The notes under the pieces are model-generated. The model was not told the DNA's origin. It was given only the letters and a program-made list of their open reading frames with translations, and ran no database searches. Of a stretch of 35,037 bases of DNA, positions 1-6,435 are shown in pieces. Position 1 is the first letter of the stretch. Each line of letters opens with the position of its first letter. This DNA comes from Erysipelothrix sp. (GTDB taxonomy: Bacteria; Bacillota_I; Bacilli_A; Erysipelotrichales; Erysipelotrichaceae), in the NCBI GenBank assembly GCA_012512805.1, contig JAAZDN010000009.1, positions 1 through 35,037 on the forward strand, given 5' to 3'. A program made the position numbers and the translations under genes.

Positions 1-735
1 AACTTTAAAGAAGATAGTATCCCTGAACTTGAAATCTCAAATGATGTTTTTTATAAACGAATGGAAACTGAGGGGATTCCAATTTCTTCGCAACCCGCAA
101 CCGGTGAAATCTTAGAAATATTTGAAGAAAGTCTAAAAAAAGGTGATGATATTATCGCCGTATTTCTATCCAGTCAAATGAGTGGTACCTATCAAAGTGG
201 ACTACTTGTCAAAGACATGTTGCTTGAAAAATATCCACAAGCAAAGATAACGATCATTGATTCAAAATCAAACTCAATGCAACTTGGATACAGCGTAATT
301 GAAGGAGCAAAAGCAATTTTAGAACAAAAATCCTATGCTGAAGTAGTTTCAAAAGTAGAAGCTGTAAATGCATCAAGTCGCTTTGTATTTGTACCAAATA
401 ATCTAGACTACTTAAGAAAAGGTGGCCGCATAGGAATGGCAAAGGCACTCTTAGGTAATGCCCTCCATCTTACACCAATATTAACTGTGAACGATGGACA
501 AGCAGATACAATCCAAACCGTACGTACAAAAAAACGAGCAAAGAAAATAATGCTCGATATCTTAAAGAAAGATCATGAACAAGCAGAAGTACAGGAAGTA
601 GCAATCCACCACATTAATAACATAGAAGAAGCACAGACATACAAGGCAGAAGTGGAAGCAATTGTAAATTGTCCAGTTATTATTGCGGACATTGGACCTG
701 TTATAGGAGTACATGTAGGTCCAGGTGCCCTATGA
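1..735 (+). CDS. DegV family fatty-acid-binding protein, 5' cut by window edge, early TGA
   Basis: The frame is open from base 1, so the start lies outside the window. DegV proteins bind a fatty acid and, in Firmicutes, can deliver it to fatty acid kinase (FakB role). Family features seen are SSQMSGTYQS (residues 57-66 of this fragment plus surroundings), the SM-rich turn SNSMQLGY, the LDYLRKGGRIG block and the C-terminal GPGAL. The reading frame stops at TGA 733-735, but the next 11 codons in the same frame (LAYHTKEVLND, then TAA at 769-771) continue the family pattern GPGA-x-GLAY. The TGA therefore looks like a GGA (Gly) codon with one changed base. The truncated product keeps nearly the whole fold and may still work. 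A strong terminator follows at 808-841. Family assignment is firm; the nonsense interpretation is inference. Confidence 0.88.
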   Translation, partial: NFKEDSIPELEISNDVFYKRMETEGIPISSQPATGEILEIFEESLKKGDDIIAVFLSSQMSGTYQSGLLVKDMLLEKYPQAKITIIDSKSNSMQLGYSVIEGAKAILEQKSYAEVVSKVEAVNASSRFVFVPNNLDYLRKGGRIGMAKALLGNALHLTPILTVNDGQADTIQTVRTKKRAKKIMLDILKKDHEQAEVQEVAIHHINNIEEAQTYKAEVEAIVNCPVIIADIGPVIGVHVGPGAL

Positions 736-807
736 CTTGCATATCACACAAAGGAAGTATTAAACGATTAATAAGCAGTAACAAGATAAACAAATAAACA
801 AATAATC

Positions 808-841
808 AATAAAGCCCGCTTAATATTAGGTGGGCTTTATT
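808..841 (+). terminator. Rho-independent terminator after the degV-like gene
   Basis: AATAAAGCCC at 808-817 pairs perfectly with GGGCTTTATT at 832-841. The T-rich part is inside the 3' arm, so termination may be moderate. Confidence 0.75.
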
Positions 842-867
842 GTCATCAAAAGCATACACAATGATGT

Positions 868-892
868 ACTTAAATGTTACATAATGTAAAAT
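868..892 (+). repeat. 25-bp repeat, left copy of a perfect inverted pair
   Basis: This 25-mer is exactly the reverse complement of 1541-1565. Its core TTACATAATGTAA is itself a 13-bp palindrome, the shape of a dimeric repressor operator. It ends 25 bases upstream of the -35 box at 918-923. The function is unknown. Confidence 0.8.
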
Positions 893-917
893 TTAGTCTC
901 ATATGTCAATAACCATA

Positions 918-945
918 TTGACTTACAGTAAGTGTATGCTATTAT
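918..945 (+). promoter_or_regulatory. Promoter of candidate small RNA 1
   Basis: TTGACT (918-923), a 16-base spacer and TATTAT (940-945) form a near-consensus housekeeping promoter. Transcription would start near 952. Confidence 0.6.
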
Positions 946-951
946 ATTGAT

Positions 952-1020
952 GAATAGCGCTAGGCAATCTGTAACAGGACCCTAGGGTGCCGCCCTCTTA
1001 ATGCAACGGAGGGTTTTTTT
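952..1020 (+). ncRNA. Candidate small RNA 1 (about 69 nt)
   Basis: A good promoter at 918-945 is followed within 70 bases by a GC-rich hairpin (CCCTC 993-997 / GAGGG 1009-1013) and seven Ts, with no start codon and open frame between. The body is much richer in GC than its surroundings. CTAGG (960-964) can pair with CCTAG (981-985), in competition with the palindrome ACCCTAGGGT (979-988). I do not recognise a known RNA family; it is not SRP RNA, 6S RNA or a riboswitch class I know. It could also be a leader whose gene has been lost. Confidence 0.45.
993..1020 (+). terminator. Terminator of candidate small RNA 1
   Basis: CCCTC (993-997) pairs with GAGGG (1009-1013), extended by a G-T pair, and is followed by an uninterrupted run of Ts from 1014 to 1020. 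Confidence 0.6.
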
Positions 1021-1211
1021 AAGGTATGATTTTATGACATCAAGAAGTCATTTCACAACAATTAATATATTTAATATGTTGTAAGTAACTGGATCAAGTG
1101 CTCATAAAAATTACGTACTTAGAACAACAATTATAATTCTATGTACATCAAAATGGAGAATTAATCAGTTAATACCATAAGTAAATACTTTTCTACTTTC
1201 TAATTTTACTA

Positions 1212-1220
1212 TGTTATAAT
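1212..1220 (+). promoter_or_regulatory. Extended -10 promoter of candidate small RNA 2
   Basis: TGTTATAAT is a perfect extended -10 element. No clear -35 box is present, as is usual for such promoters. Transcription should begin near 1226. Confidence 0.55.
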
Positions 1221-1225
1221 TATGA

Positions 1226-1309
1226 TGTAAACGACCCGCATATGGGTAGACAAAAACCAGATTCTAAGGAATCGAGTTTTAGGAGATACAATTTTGTATC
1301 TCTTTTTTT
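1226..1309 (+). ncRNA. Candidate small RNA 2 (about 84 nt)
   Basis: Between an extended -10 promoter and a strong terminator lie two further hairpins. The first is ACCC (1234-1237) with GGGT (1244-1247). The second is AAAAC (1253-1257) with GTTTT (1276-1280), enclosing a CA/GA internal loop and GATTC (1260-1264) with GAATC (1269-1273) closed by a TAAG tetraloop. There is no open frame with a ribosome binding site. I do not recognise the family. A three-hairpin unit ending in a terminator and not followed by a gene fits a trans-acting RNA better than a riboswitch. Confidence 0.5.
1283..1309 (+). terminator. Terminator of candidate small RNA 2
   Basis: GAGATACAA pairs perfectly with TTGTATCTC across a two-base gap (1283-1302), followed by a T run to 1309. 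Confidence 0.8.
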
Positions 1310-1386
1310 CATGATTATAGTTACTTATATTTTTATTATTTCATAGCCTTACTTTTATTTAAATTTCATGTTCAAATAACAAAAAA

Positions 1387-1404
1387 AAGAGCACGAGTGC
1401 TCTT
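1387..1404 (-). terminator. Terminator of the tRNA-Trp unit
   Basis: AAGAGCAC and GTGCTCTT form an 8-bp stem. On the minus strand it is followed by a run of Ts (As on the plus strand, 1381-1388). Confidence 0.75.
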
Positions 1405-1418
1405 GTGTTTATTTTATT

Positions 1419-1492
1419 TGGCAGGGGCAGTAGGAATTGAACCCACATCAACGGTGTTGGAGACCGGTATACTACCATTGTACGATGCCCCT
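1419..1492 (-). tRNA. tRNA-Trp (anticodon CCA)
   Basis: Read on the minus strand, a 7-bp acceptor stem (AGGGGCA / TGCCCCT), D arm, anticodon loop CTCCAAC, T arm GTGGG-TTCAATT-CCTAC and an encoded CCA end are all present. The sequence closely resembles Bacillus tRNA-Trp. The anticodon CCA reads only UGG. The top base pair of the anticodon stem (C27 with U43) is mismatched. A promoter lies upstream (TTGCTA, 17 bases, TATTAT on the minus strand) and a terminator is at 1387-1404, so this is a single-tRNA transcription unit. Confidence 0.95.
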
Positions 1493-1507
1493 GTTTGCTG
1501 CCTACTT

Positions 1508-1536
1508 ATAATAACATAAACAAATACGCTTAGCAA
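1508..1536 (-). promoter_or_regulatory. Promoter of tRNA-Trp
   Basis: On the minus strand TTGCTA (1531-1536) is followed after 17 bases by TATTAT, preceded by TG (extended -10). The repeat at 1541-1565 ends four bases upstream of the -35 box. Confidence 0.55.
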
Positions 1537-1540
1537 GATT

Positions 1541-1565
1541 ATTTTACATTATGTAACATTTAAGT
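1541..1565 (-). repeat. 25-bp repeat, right copy of the perfect inverted pair
   Basis: This is an exact reverse complement of 868-892. It sits directly upstream of the tRNA-Trp promoter. The 11-mer ATGTAACATTT inside it (1551-1561) recurs at 31488-31498, upstream of the minus-strand PAP2/nifU-like operon. Confidence 0.8.
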
Positions 1566-1675
1566 TATCGCAGTATGTGACTAAATTAGGCAAAGATCTA
1601 GTAATTAGTTAAAAATGTTAAAGATACCTCCCTAAATTAACACTTATAAGTCACAATATACCTATAGGGGGAATT

Positions 1676-2500
1676 ATGAGAAAAATTATTATATTTTTAT
1701 TAGGAATGTTTGTGTTCTTAAATATTCAAATGATTCACGGTTTTGCGTATGAAAAAGATACATTTATGTATCTAAGTCTAGAAATAAAGTTTTGTGAAGA
1801 AAGTGATTTCACTAAGTATTTAATGCTTGATTCTAAGATGGTCTACGTACATTCTCAGATGATGTCAAGGTTACTCATGCATCGTATATGGTGAATGGAG
1901 TGTCAGTAGCTGTACCATTTGAGTACAGTTATGATGAAGAGAGAGACTTTCGTCAGTATACAGTAAATAGTAATGTGTGTGATAGCTTTAAAGGTTTTTT
2001 AACGGAAGATCAGATTGATGAAATGATAGCTTTTAATGTAAAGATGGATAACTTATATTTTCAGTACAATATTTTATTAGAATATCACTTTGATCCTGTA
2101 ACGAATACATTTGATTCTGAAGGACATCAAGAGGATACAAGAATGTTATCGCGTACGATTAGTGATATGAAATATGCAGTAAGAATTATGTTTGTAGATA
2201 AGATTTTTCCTATACAATTGAATTTACAAATGAATTGAATGAAGTTGCGACTTTTACCTACAGTACAGATTTTAATGGAACGGCTGCTGGAGGGACACCA
2301 ATTCCATTAAATTTCCAGCCTAAGATCGATGATGAAGTTGAAGTGGTTGAAGAAGTAGTAATTGTTAAAAAACCGGTTGTTGTTGAAGAGAAAACAAAAG
2401 AAGGAACACCAAATACAGGTATTACTTTTGATATTACACTCTATTTATCTTATTCTTTGGTATTAGTAGTTTAATGATGTCTAAGAAAAAGACTTACTAA
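1676..2500 (+). pseudogene. Sortase-anchored surface protein, broken by three frameshifts
   Basis: Three overlapping frames make up one former gene of about 275 codons. It opens with a good ribosome binding site (AGGGGG) and a signal peptide (MRKIIIFLLGMFVFLNIQ, mature part from about HGFAYE). It ends with a Val/Glu-rich linker (EVVEEVVIVKKPVVVEEK), a sorting-signal-like GTPNTG, a hydrophobic segment (YYTLFILFFGISSLMM) and a charged tail SKKKTY. Adding one base restores the frame at each of three points: near 1836 (AA to AAA, giving SKDGLRTFSDDVKV), near 2206-2210 (one T, giving KIFSYTIEFTNE) and near 2425 (one G, giving GITFGYYTLF). The anchor motif has T instead of L in LPxTG. The body matches no family I can name. 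The intact frames on both sides of each lesion suggest recent decay, or sequencing error in homopolymers. Confidence 0.72.
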
Positions 2501-2529
2501 TTTATAGATTATGAAAAGTTTTAAGAAGA

Positions 2530-2555
2530 GGATTACTTCATGGTGATCCTTTTTT
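2530..2555 (+). terminator. Terminator after the surface-protein pseudogene
   Basis: GGATTAC (2530-2536) pairs with GTGATCC (2543-2549), and a T run follows to 2555. Confidence 0.7.
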
Positions 2556-2610
2556 CCTATAGTATTTAAAATTTCATCACGTAACTTATTCAATCTGACT
2601 TCATTTCACG

Positions 2611-2619
2611 TGCTATAAT
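2611..2619 (+). promoter_or_regulatory. Extended -10 promoter of the S9 peptidase gene
   Basis: TGCTATAAT ends 17 bases before the start codon, so the leader is very short and holds little more than the GGAGGTG ribosome binding site. Confidence 0.6.
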
Positions 2620-2636
2620 TTAATGGAGGTGAAATT

Positions 2637-4619
2637 ATGAGTAAACAAATTATGTTAGAAGATTTTCTAGAATATACGTATTTGGGTATGCCACAATACA
2701 ATCAAAGTAAGAATGTCTTGGCATTTATTGCTTCTAAAGCAAACTTAGATGACAATAACTATCAATCGTACTTGTATGTTAAGAAAGGGGATGACATCCT
2801 CCAGTTAACGAGTTCAGCAAAGGAAGGATCCTTCTATTGGCAAGATGATGAAACGATCATCTTTAAAAATATGCGTGATAAGAAAGACATGGATAAGGTT
2901 GAAGCCTTAGAAGAGTTAAGTGTTTATTACACCATTAATATTAATGGTGGTGAAGCGACTCGTGCCTTTGATATTCCTTTAACTGTAGGAAGTATTAATC
3001 CACTATTAGACAATCAACTGTTGTTACAAGTGAATTATAATGAACTGTATTCACATGCCTATACCTTAGATGATGAAGCGAAGGCTGAACTTTTAAAATC
3101 TAAAAAAGATATGCAAGACTTTGATGTGTATACACAGGTTCCATTTCATTTTAATGGAGCGGGTAATATCAATGATCAACGCAGTGCTTTGTTTACTTAT
3201 GATATCAAAACAAAACAACTTGATCGGATCACAGATAAGTATGTTGATGCTGGAAATATTAAAGTGAATGAAACATCTGATAAGGTCTACTTTGCAGCAG
3301 CACTTTTTGAAAAGGTTACACCACTTCAAGAGCATGTCTATGTTTATGATGTGAAGACTCAATCAGTATCACAGGTAAGTTCAGAGTTAATGTCAGTCCA
3401 TGATATTATTTTAATGAATAATAAACTGATAGTAGCAGGCTGTTATAATAACGACTATGGTATCAATGAAAATCCAAAGTTCTATGAACTGAGTGAAGTA
3501 AATAATACATATACCTTAGTAGCTGATTATGATGCATCCATTGGATCATCAGTTGGTAGTGATGTTCGTTATGGTGGAGGAGCATCAGCACGCGTCTTTA
3601 ATGATGAATACTACTTTACTTCAACCGTTGACAATCACAGTGAAGTACGTAAGTTAGATGCGAACTATACAATTGAAACCGTCTTAAACGTTGATGGTAG
3701 TGTTGATAGTTTTGATATTAATGAAGAAGGAATTATCTTTGTAGGACTTGTAGACAATCACTTACAAGAATTGTATATGAGCACACCAAAACTTACTCAA
3801 GTGAGTCATTTCAATGATGAAATCATGAGTGATAAATCAGTCATTGACTATGAAGAAATGAGTTTTGAGCGTGATGGATATACCCTAAGTGGATGGGTCT
3901 TAAAACCAAAAGATTATGATCCATTAAAAACATACCCCGCAATACTCGATATTCATGGTGGACCAAAAACAGTGTATGGACCGATCTTCTATCATGAAAT
4001 GCAAGTATGGGCAAATATGAATGCCTTTGTCTTCTTTATGAATCCACGTGGATCAGATGGAAAAGGAAATGAGTTCGCAGATATTCGTGGGAAATATGGA
4101 ACGGGTGACTATGATGATCTAATGCACTTTACAGATCTTGTCTTAGCGAAGTATCCTGCAATTGATCATACTAAGGTAGCAGTCACCGGCGGAAGTTATG
4201 GAGGCTTTATGACCAACTGGATTATTGGACACACTGATCGCTTTGTAGCAGCTGCATCACAACGTTCAATCTCAAACTGGGTAGGCTTTACCTACACCTC
4301 AGATATTGGACCATACTTTGCAACGGATCAACAAGCTGCAAATATGTTTGATGATGTTGATAAACTCTGGTGGCACTCTCCATTAAAATATGCAAAAAAT
4401 GTTGTGACACCAACCTTATTCATCCATAGTCATGAGGACTACCGTTGTCCTTCCTTTGAAGCCATGCAAATGTATGGAGCACTGATGGAAAATAATGTCG
4501 ATACACGACTGGTCATGTTCAAAGGTGAAAACCATGATCTATCACGATCAGGACGTCCAAAACAACGCATCAAACGCTTAGAAGAAATTACTGAATGGCT
4601 CTTTAAACATTTCGAATAA
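2637..4619 (+). CDS. S9 family peptidase (acylaminoacyl-peptidase type)
   Basis: This is a serine peptidase of the prolyl oligopeptidase clan, which releases short or N-blocked peptides, probably in the cytoplasm because no signal peptide is seen. The N-terminal ~400 residues fit a beta-propeller (repeated DxxT/DxxN strands). The C-terminal alpha/beta hydrolase begins near LKPKDYDPLKTYPAIL. The catalytic triad is Ser520 in GGSYGG, Asp601 in HSHEDYRCP and His633 in GENHDLSRSG, all typical of the S9C group. Its 660 residues match the usual size. The ATG follows GGAGGTG at ideal spacing, and its own promoter is at 2611-2619. It converges on pcp across a shared terminator. The exact substrate cannot be told from sequence. 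Confidence 0.93.
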   Translation: MSKQIMLEDFLEYTYLGMPQYNQSKNVLAFIASKANLDDNNYQSYLYVKKGDDILQLTSSAKEGSFYWQDDETIIFKNMRDKKDMDKVEALEELSVYYTININGGEATRAFDIPLTVGSINPLLDNQLLLQVNYNELYSHAYTLDDEAKAELLKSKKDMQDFDVYTQVPFHFNGAGNINDQRSALFTYDIKTKQLDRITDKYVDAGNIKVNETSDKVYFAAALFEKVTPLQEHVYVYDVKTQSVSQVSSELMSVHDIILMNNKLIVAGCYNNDYGINENPKFYELSEVNNTYTLVADYDASIGSSVGSDVRYGGGASARVFNDEYYFTSTVDNHSEVRKLDANYTIETVLNVDGSVDSFDINEEGIIFVGLVDNHLQELYMSTPKLTQVSHFNDEIMSDKSVIDYEEMSFERDGYTLSGWVLKPKDYDPLKTYPAILDIHGGPKTVYGPIFYHEMQVWANMNAFVFFMNPRGSDGKGNEFADIRGKYGTGDYDDLMHFTDLVLAKYPAIDHTKVAVTGGSYGGFMTNWIIGHTDRFVAAASQRSISNWVGFTYTSDIGPYFATDQQAANMFDDVDKLWWHSPLKYAKNVVTPTLFIHSHEDYRCPSFEAMQMYGALMENNVDTRLVMFKGENHDLSRSGRPKQRIKRLEEITEWLFKHFE

Positions 4620-4622
4620 TAT

Positions 4623-4659
4623 AATAAAGCATCACTTATCAAGGAAGTGATGCTTTATT
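4623..4659. terminator. Bidirectional terminator between S9 peptidase and pcp
   Basis: A perfect 15-bp stem (AATAAAGCATCACTT and its complement) with a 7-base loop serves the converging genes on both strands. Confidence 0.85.
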
Positions 4660-4662
4660 TTA

Positions 4663-5265
4663 CTATTTTGTTGTAAGGGTTGTGATCATAAGCTCTAATG
4701 CCTTTGTGATTACTTCAAGCTGTAGAAAAGGGATATCATCCTTATGTTGTGCACGTTGTGATTCAACAATAGGAATATGAACAAATAATCCTTGTGTGGA
4801 TGATGCTTTAATATGATCGAGTAAATGATAATAGGTACTGTTACATACAAAGGTGCCTGCATGATAACTAATACTGGCTGGAATGTCTGCCTTTTGTAAT
4901 GTTTGTACAAGTTGTTCTACATTAAGTGATGTTTCGTAAGCATGGGGAGTATCTTTTAGTATTGTTTCATTGTTTGGCTTATAGTGTACATTATCACCGT
5001 TTGTGCTGTTCATCACATTTAGGGCATAACGTTCTAACGTAATGTCACTGCGTCCAGCAGCCTGTCCCACAAGTATAACGTGTGAGTAATCATGGGTTTT
5101 AAGCGTATTTAAGAGCACTTGTGCAGCACGCATGTATTCAGTCGGAAGTTCTAGTTTATCAATGTGAGTGTTGTTTATTGTGCTTGATAGTCCGGATACA
5201 GCCTGAAAGGAAGGATTAATCAAATCTTTTCCAAATGGATCAAAGCCTGTAATTAAAATTCGCAT
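4663..5265 (-). CDS. pcp: Pyrrolidone-carboxylate peptidase (pyroglutamyl peptidase I)
   Basis: This enzyme removes N-terminal pyroglutamate from peptides (cysteine peptidase family C15). It starts with the family signature MRILITGFDPFGKDLINPS. Catalytic residues are visible as Glu78 (LERYALNV), Cys141 (GTFVCNSTYYH) and His163 (LFVHIP), the same spacing as in the Bacillus enzyme. The length of 200 residues is normal. It begins one base after the rlmA stop codon, so the two genes form an operon with probable translational coupling. With the nearby S9 peptidase it suggests peptide use. Confidence 0.95.
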   Translation of the reverse strand: MRILITGFDPFGKDLINPSFQAVSGLSSTINNTHIDKLELPTEYMRAAQVLLNTLKTHDYSHVILVGQAAGRSDITLERYALNVMNSTNGDNVHYKPNNETILKDTPHAYETSLNVEQLVQTLQKADIPASISYHAGTFVCNSTYYHLLDHIKASSTQGLFVHIPIVESQRAQHKDDIPFLQLEVITKALELMITTLTTK

Positions 5266-5266
5266 C

Positions 5267-6094
5267 TTATACCTTCTTTCTACATAGACAAATTCTTAAG
5301 TCTATGGTGATCTCTGTTAATTGTTTTGTATATGTTTGATGATTGCTCATCGGTGTCATTGCTAAGAGTTGTTCACTCTGTAGTCGCGTAATTTCAACTG
5401 TGTACGTTACATCCTCACTTGAAATGATGTCCATCTTATCATTGAGAATATTGAGTACCTCATCATTAGAATAGTCTGAATGTGTAGTCAAATCACGAAT
5501 TTCTTTTAAATAGTTTTCATTGGGGATGACTTTAATTAAGTGTCCATCATCTTTTAAAATTCGTTGAAACTCAGTATAGTTTGCGGGTGATAAAATATTT
5601 AAGATAAGATCACCACTCTGATCTTGTAGCGGCATGTTTGCTAAATCCGCAACGAGATAATTATGGTTTATATCATCACTTGCCAAATCAATTCCAGAGA
5701 GTGCAAGATCAAGTCCAAGTCCAAATGGTTTATCGCGGTCTTCTAAGACTTGTTTTAAAAAACTACCTTCACCACATCCGGCATCAACAACAAGTCCATA
5801 AGTGTCATCACAGTATTTTTTCAAGGCACGAATAAAGGGTTCATAAATGTTTGACGTAATGATTTCACGTCGGGCTGTAAATAAATCTTTAGTATACAGT
5901 TGATCATTTAAGGGTTTACTGAATTGGACATAGCCTTTACGGTTTAAATTGTAGCGATGATTATTTAAACAAAGAAGACTTTGATCATCCACTTCAAATA
6001 CTTCTTGACAGTGTGGACATTTTAAAACTTTTGCAACATTCTTAAAGTTCTCTGTTGCGGCTTTAATCTTACTCAATCGGACGACGGGTTCCAT
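5267..6094 (-). CDS. rlmA: 23S rRNA (guanine-N1)-methyltransferase RlmA
   Basis: This enzyme methylates N1 of a guanine (745 or 748, depending on subfamily) in 23S rRNA with S-adenosylmethionine. An N-terminal zinc-binding site is present as Cys26, Cys29, Cys42 and His46 (CPHC...CLNNH), and the SAM-binding motif is VDAGCGEG at about 103-110. I place the start at the ATG at 6094. A GTG nine bases upstream is in frame, but the ribosome binding site AAAGGTGA overlaps it and is correctly spaced only for the ATG. The protein is 275 residues, normal for the family. It is the first gene of a two-gene operon with pcp. Confidence 0.88.
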   Translation of the reverse strand: MEPVVRLSKIKAATENFKNVAKVLKCPHCQEVFEVDDQSLLCLNNHRYNLNRKGYVQFSKPLNDQLYTKDLFTARREIITSNIYEPFIRALKKYCDDTYGLVVDAGCGEGSFLKQVLEDRDKPFGLGLDLALSGIDLASDDINHNYLVADLANMPLQDQSGDLILNILSPANYTEFQRILKDDGHLIKVIPNENYLKEIRDLTTHSDYSNDEVLNILNDKMDIISSEDVTYTVEITRLQSEQLLAMTPMSNHQTYTKQLTEITIDLRICLCRKKV

Positions 6095-6132
6095 AGCGAT
6101 CACCTTTCTGTAGTTAATATATCTAATTTAAA

Positions 6133-6162
6133 AAGGATAGTGTTGCTTATAACACCATCCTT
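6133..6162 (-). terminator. Terminator after the 64-residue protein gene
   Basis: A 12-bp stem with one G-T pair (AAGGATAGTGTT / AACACCATCCTT) is followed on the minus strand by a T run. Confidence 0.8.
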
Positions 6163-6170
6163 TGTCCATG

Positions 6171-6365
6171 TTATTTAGTTTTTTCGACTAAGTCGTAATG
6201 TTCTACTAACCACTCATGGTATTTTGCGACAGAATTTTGTGCAATCGTAATTGCGAAACTAACGAGCTCTTCAGGTCCTAAGCGACCTTCTAGGCTTGTA
6301 CTGTCATTTAATATTTCTTGTAATTCATCTTGCACTAATAAGAAGTCTTTATCTTTTACGTACAT
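6171..6365 (-). CDS. Unidentified 64-residue protein downstream of ppdK
   Basis: This is a small acidic protein, probably mostly helical, with no signal peptide or membrane segment and no cysteine pair. I recognise no family. It has its own ribosome binding site (AGAGGTGA) and is followed by a strong terminator, so it looks like a real gene. It starts 70 bases after the ppdK stop with no terminator between them. A possible promoter of its own (TTGCAA, 17 bases, TATTCT on the minus strand) lies in that gap. It may be co-transcribed with ppdK, but a functional link is only suggested by position. Confidence 0.65.
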   Translation of the reverse strand: MYVKDKDFLLVQDELQEILNDSTSLEGRLGPEELVSFAITIAQNSVAKYHEWLVEHYDLVEKTK

Positions 6366-6435
6366 TATGGTTCACCTCTACTCTTTTCTTATAGTAAGAA
6401 TAACGAATATTTACGAAAATTGCAATCAATATTCA

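Larger units (their letters stand above)
736..1675. other. 940-base stretch without a protein gene
   Basis: This stretch holds a terminator (808-841), two candidate small RNA genes (about 952-1020 and 1226-1309), tRNA-Trp on the minus strand (1419-1492) and a 25-bp inverted repeat (868-892 and 1541-1565). In 1021-1200 and 1310-1380 I see only AT-rich sequence with short hairpins and no credible open frame. Confidence 0.6.

Noticed and set aside
952-1020. Small RNA 1 as a guanidine-I (ykkC) or ZTP riboswitch
   Set aside because: CTAGGGTGCCG and ACGGAGGG resemble pieces of the guanidine-I consensus, but the central CUGGUCCGAGAG part and the AAAGCCCGGGAGA end are missing and no gene follows.
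868-1565. Insertion sequence or MITE with 25-bp terminal repeats
   Set aside because: The bracketed segment contains a functional-looking tRNA-Trp with its own promoter and terminator, has no transposase remnant, and I see no target-site duplication next to the repeats.
6095-6103. Upstream GTG start for rlmA
   Set aside because: The ribosome binding site AAAGGTGA overlaps this GTG; spacing is right only for the ATG at 6094.
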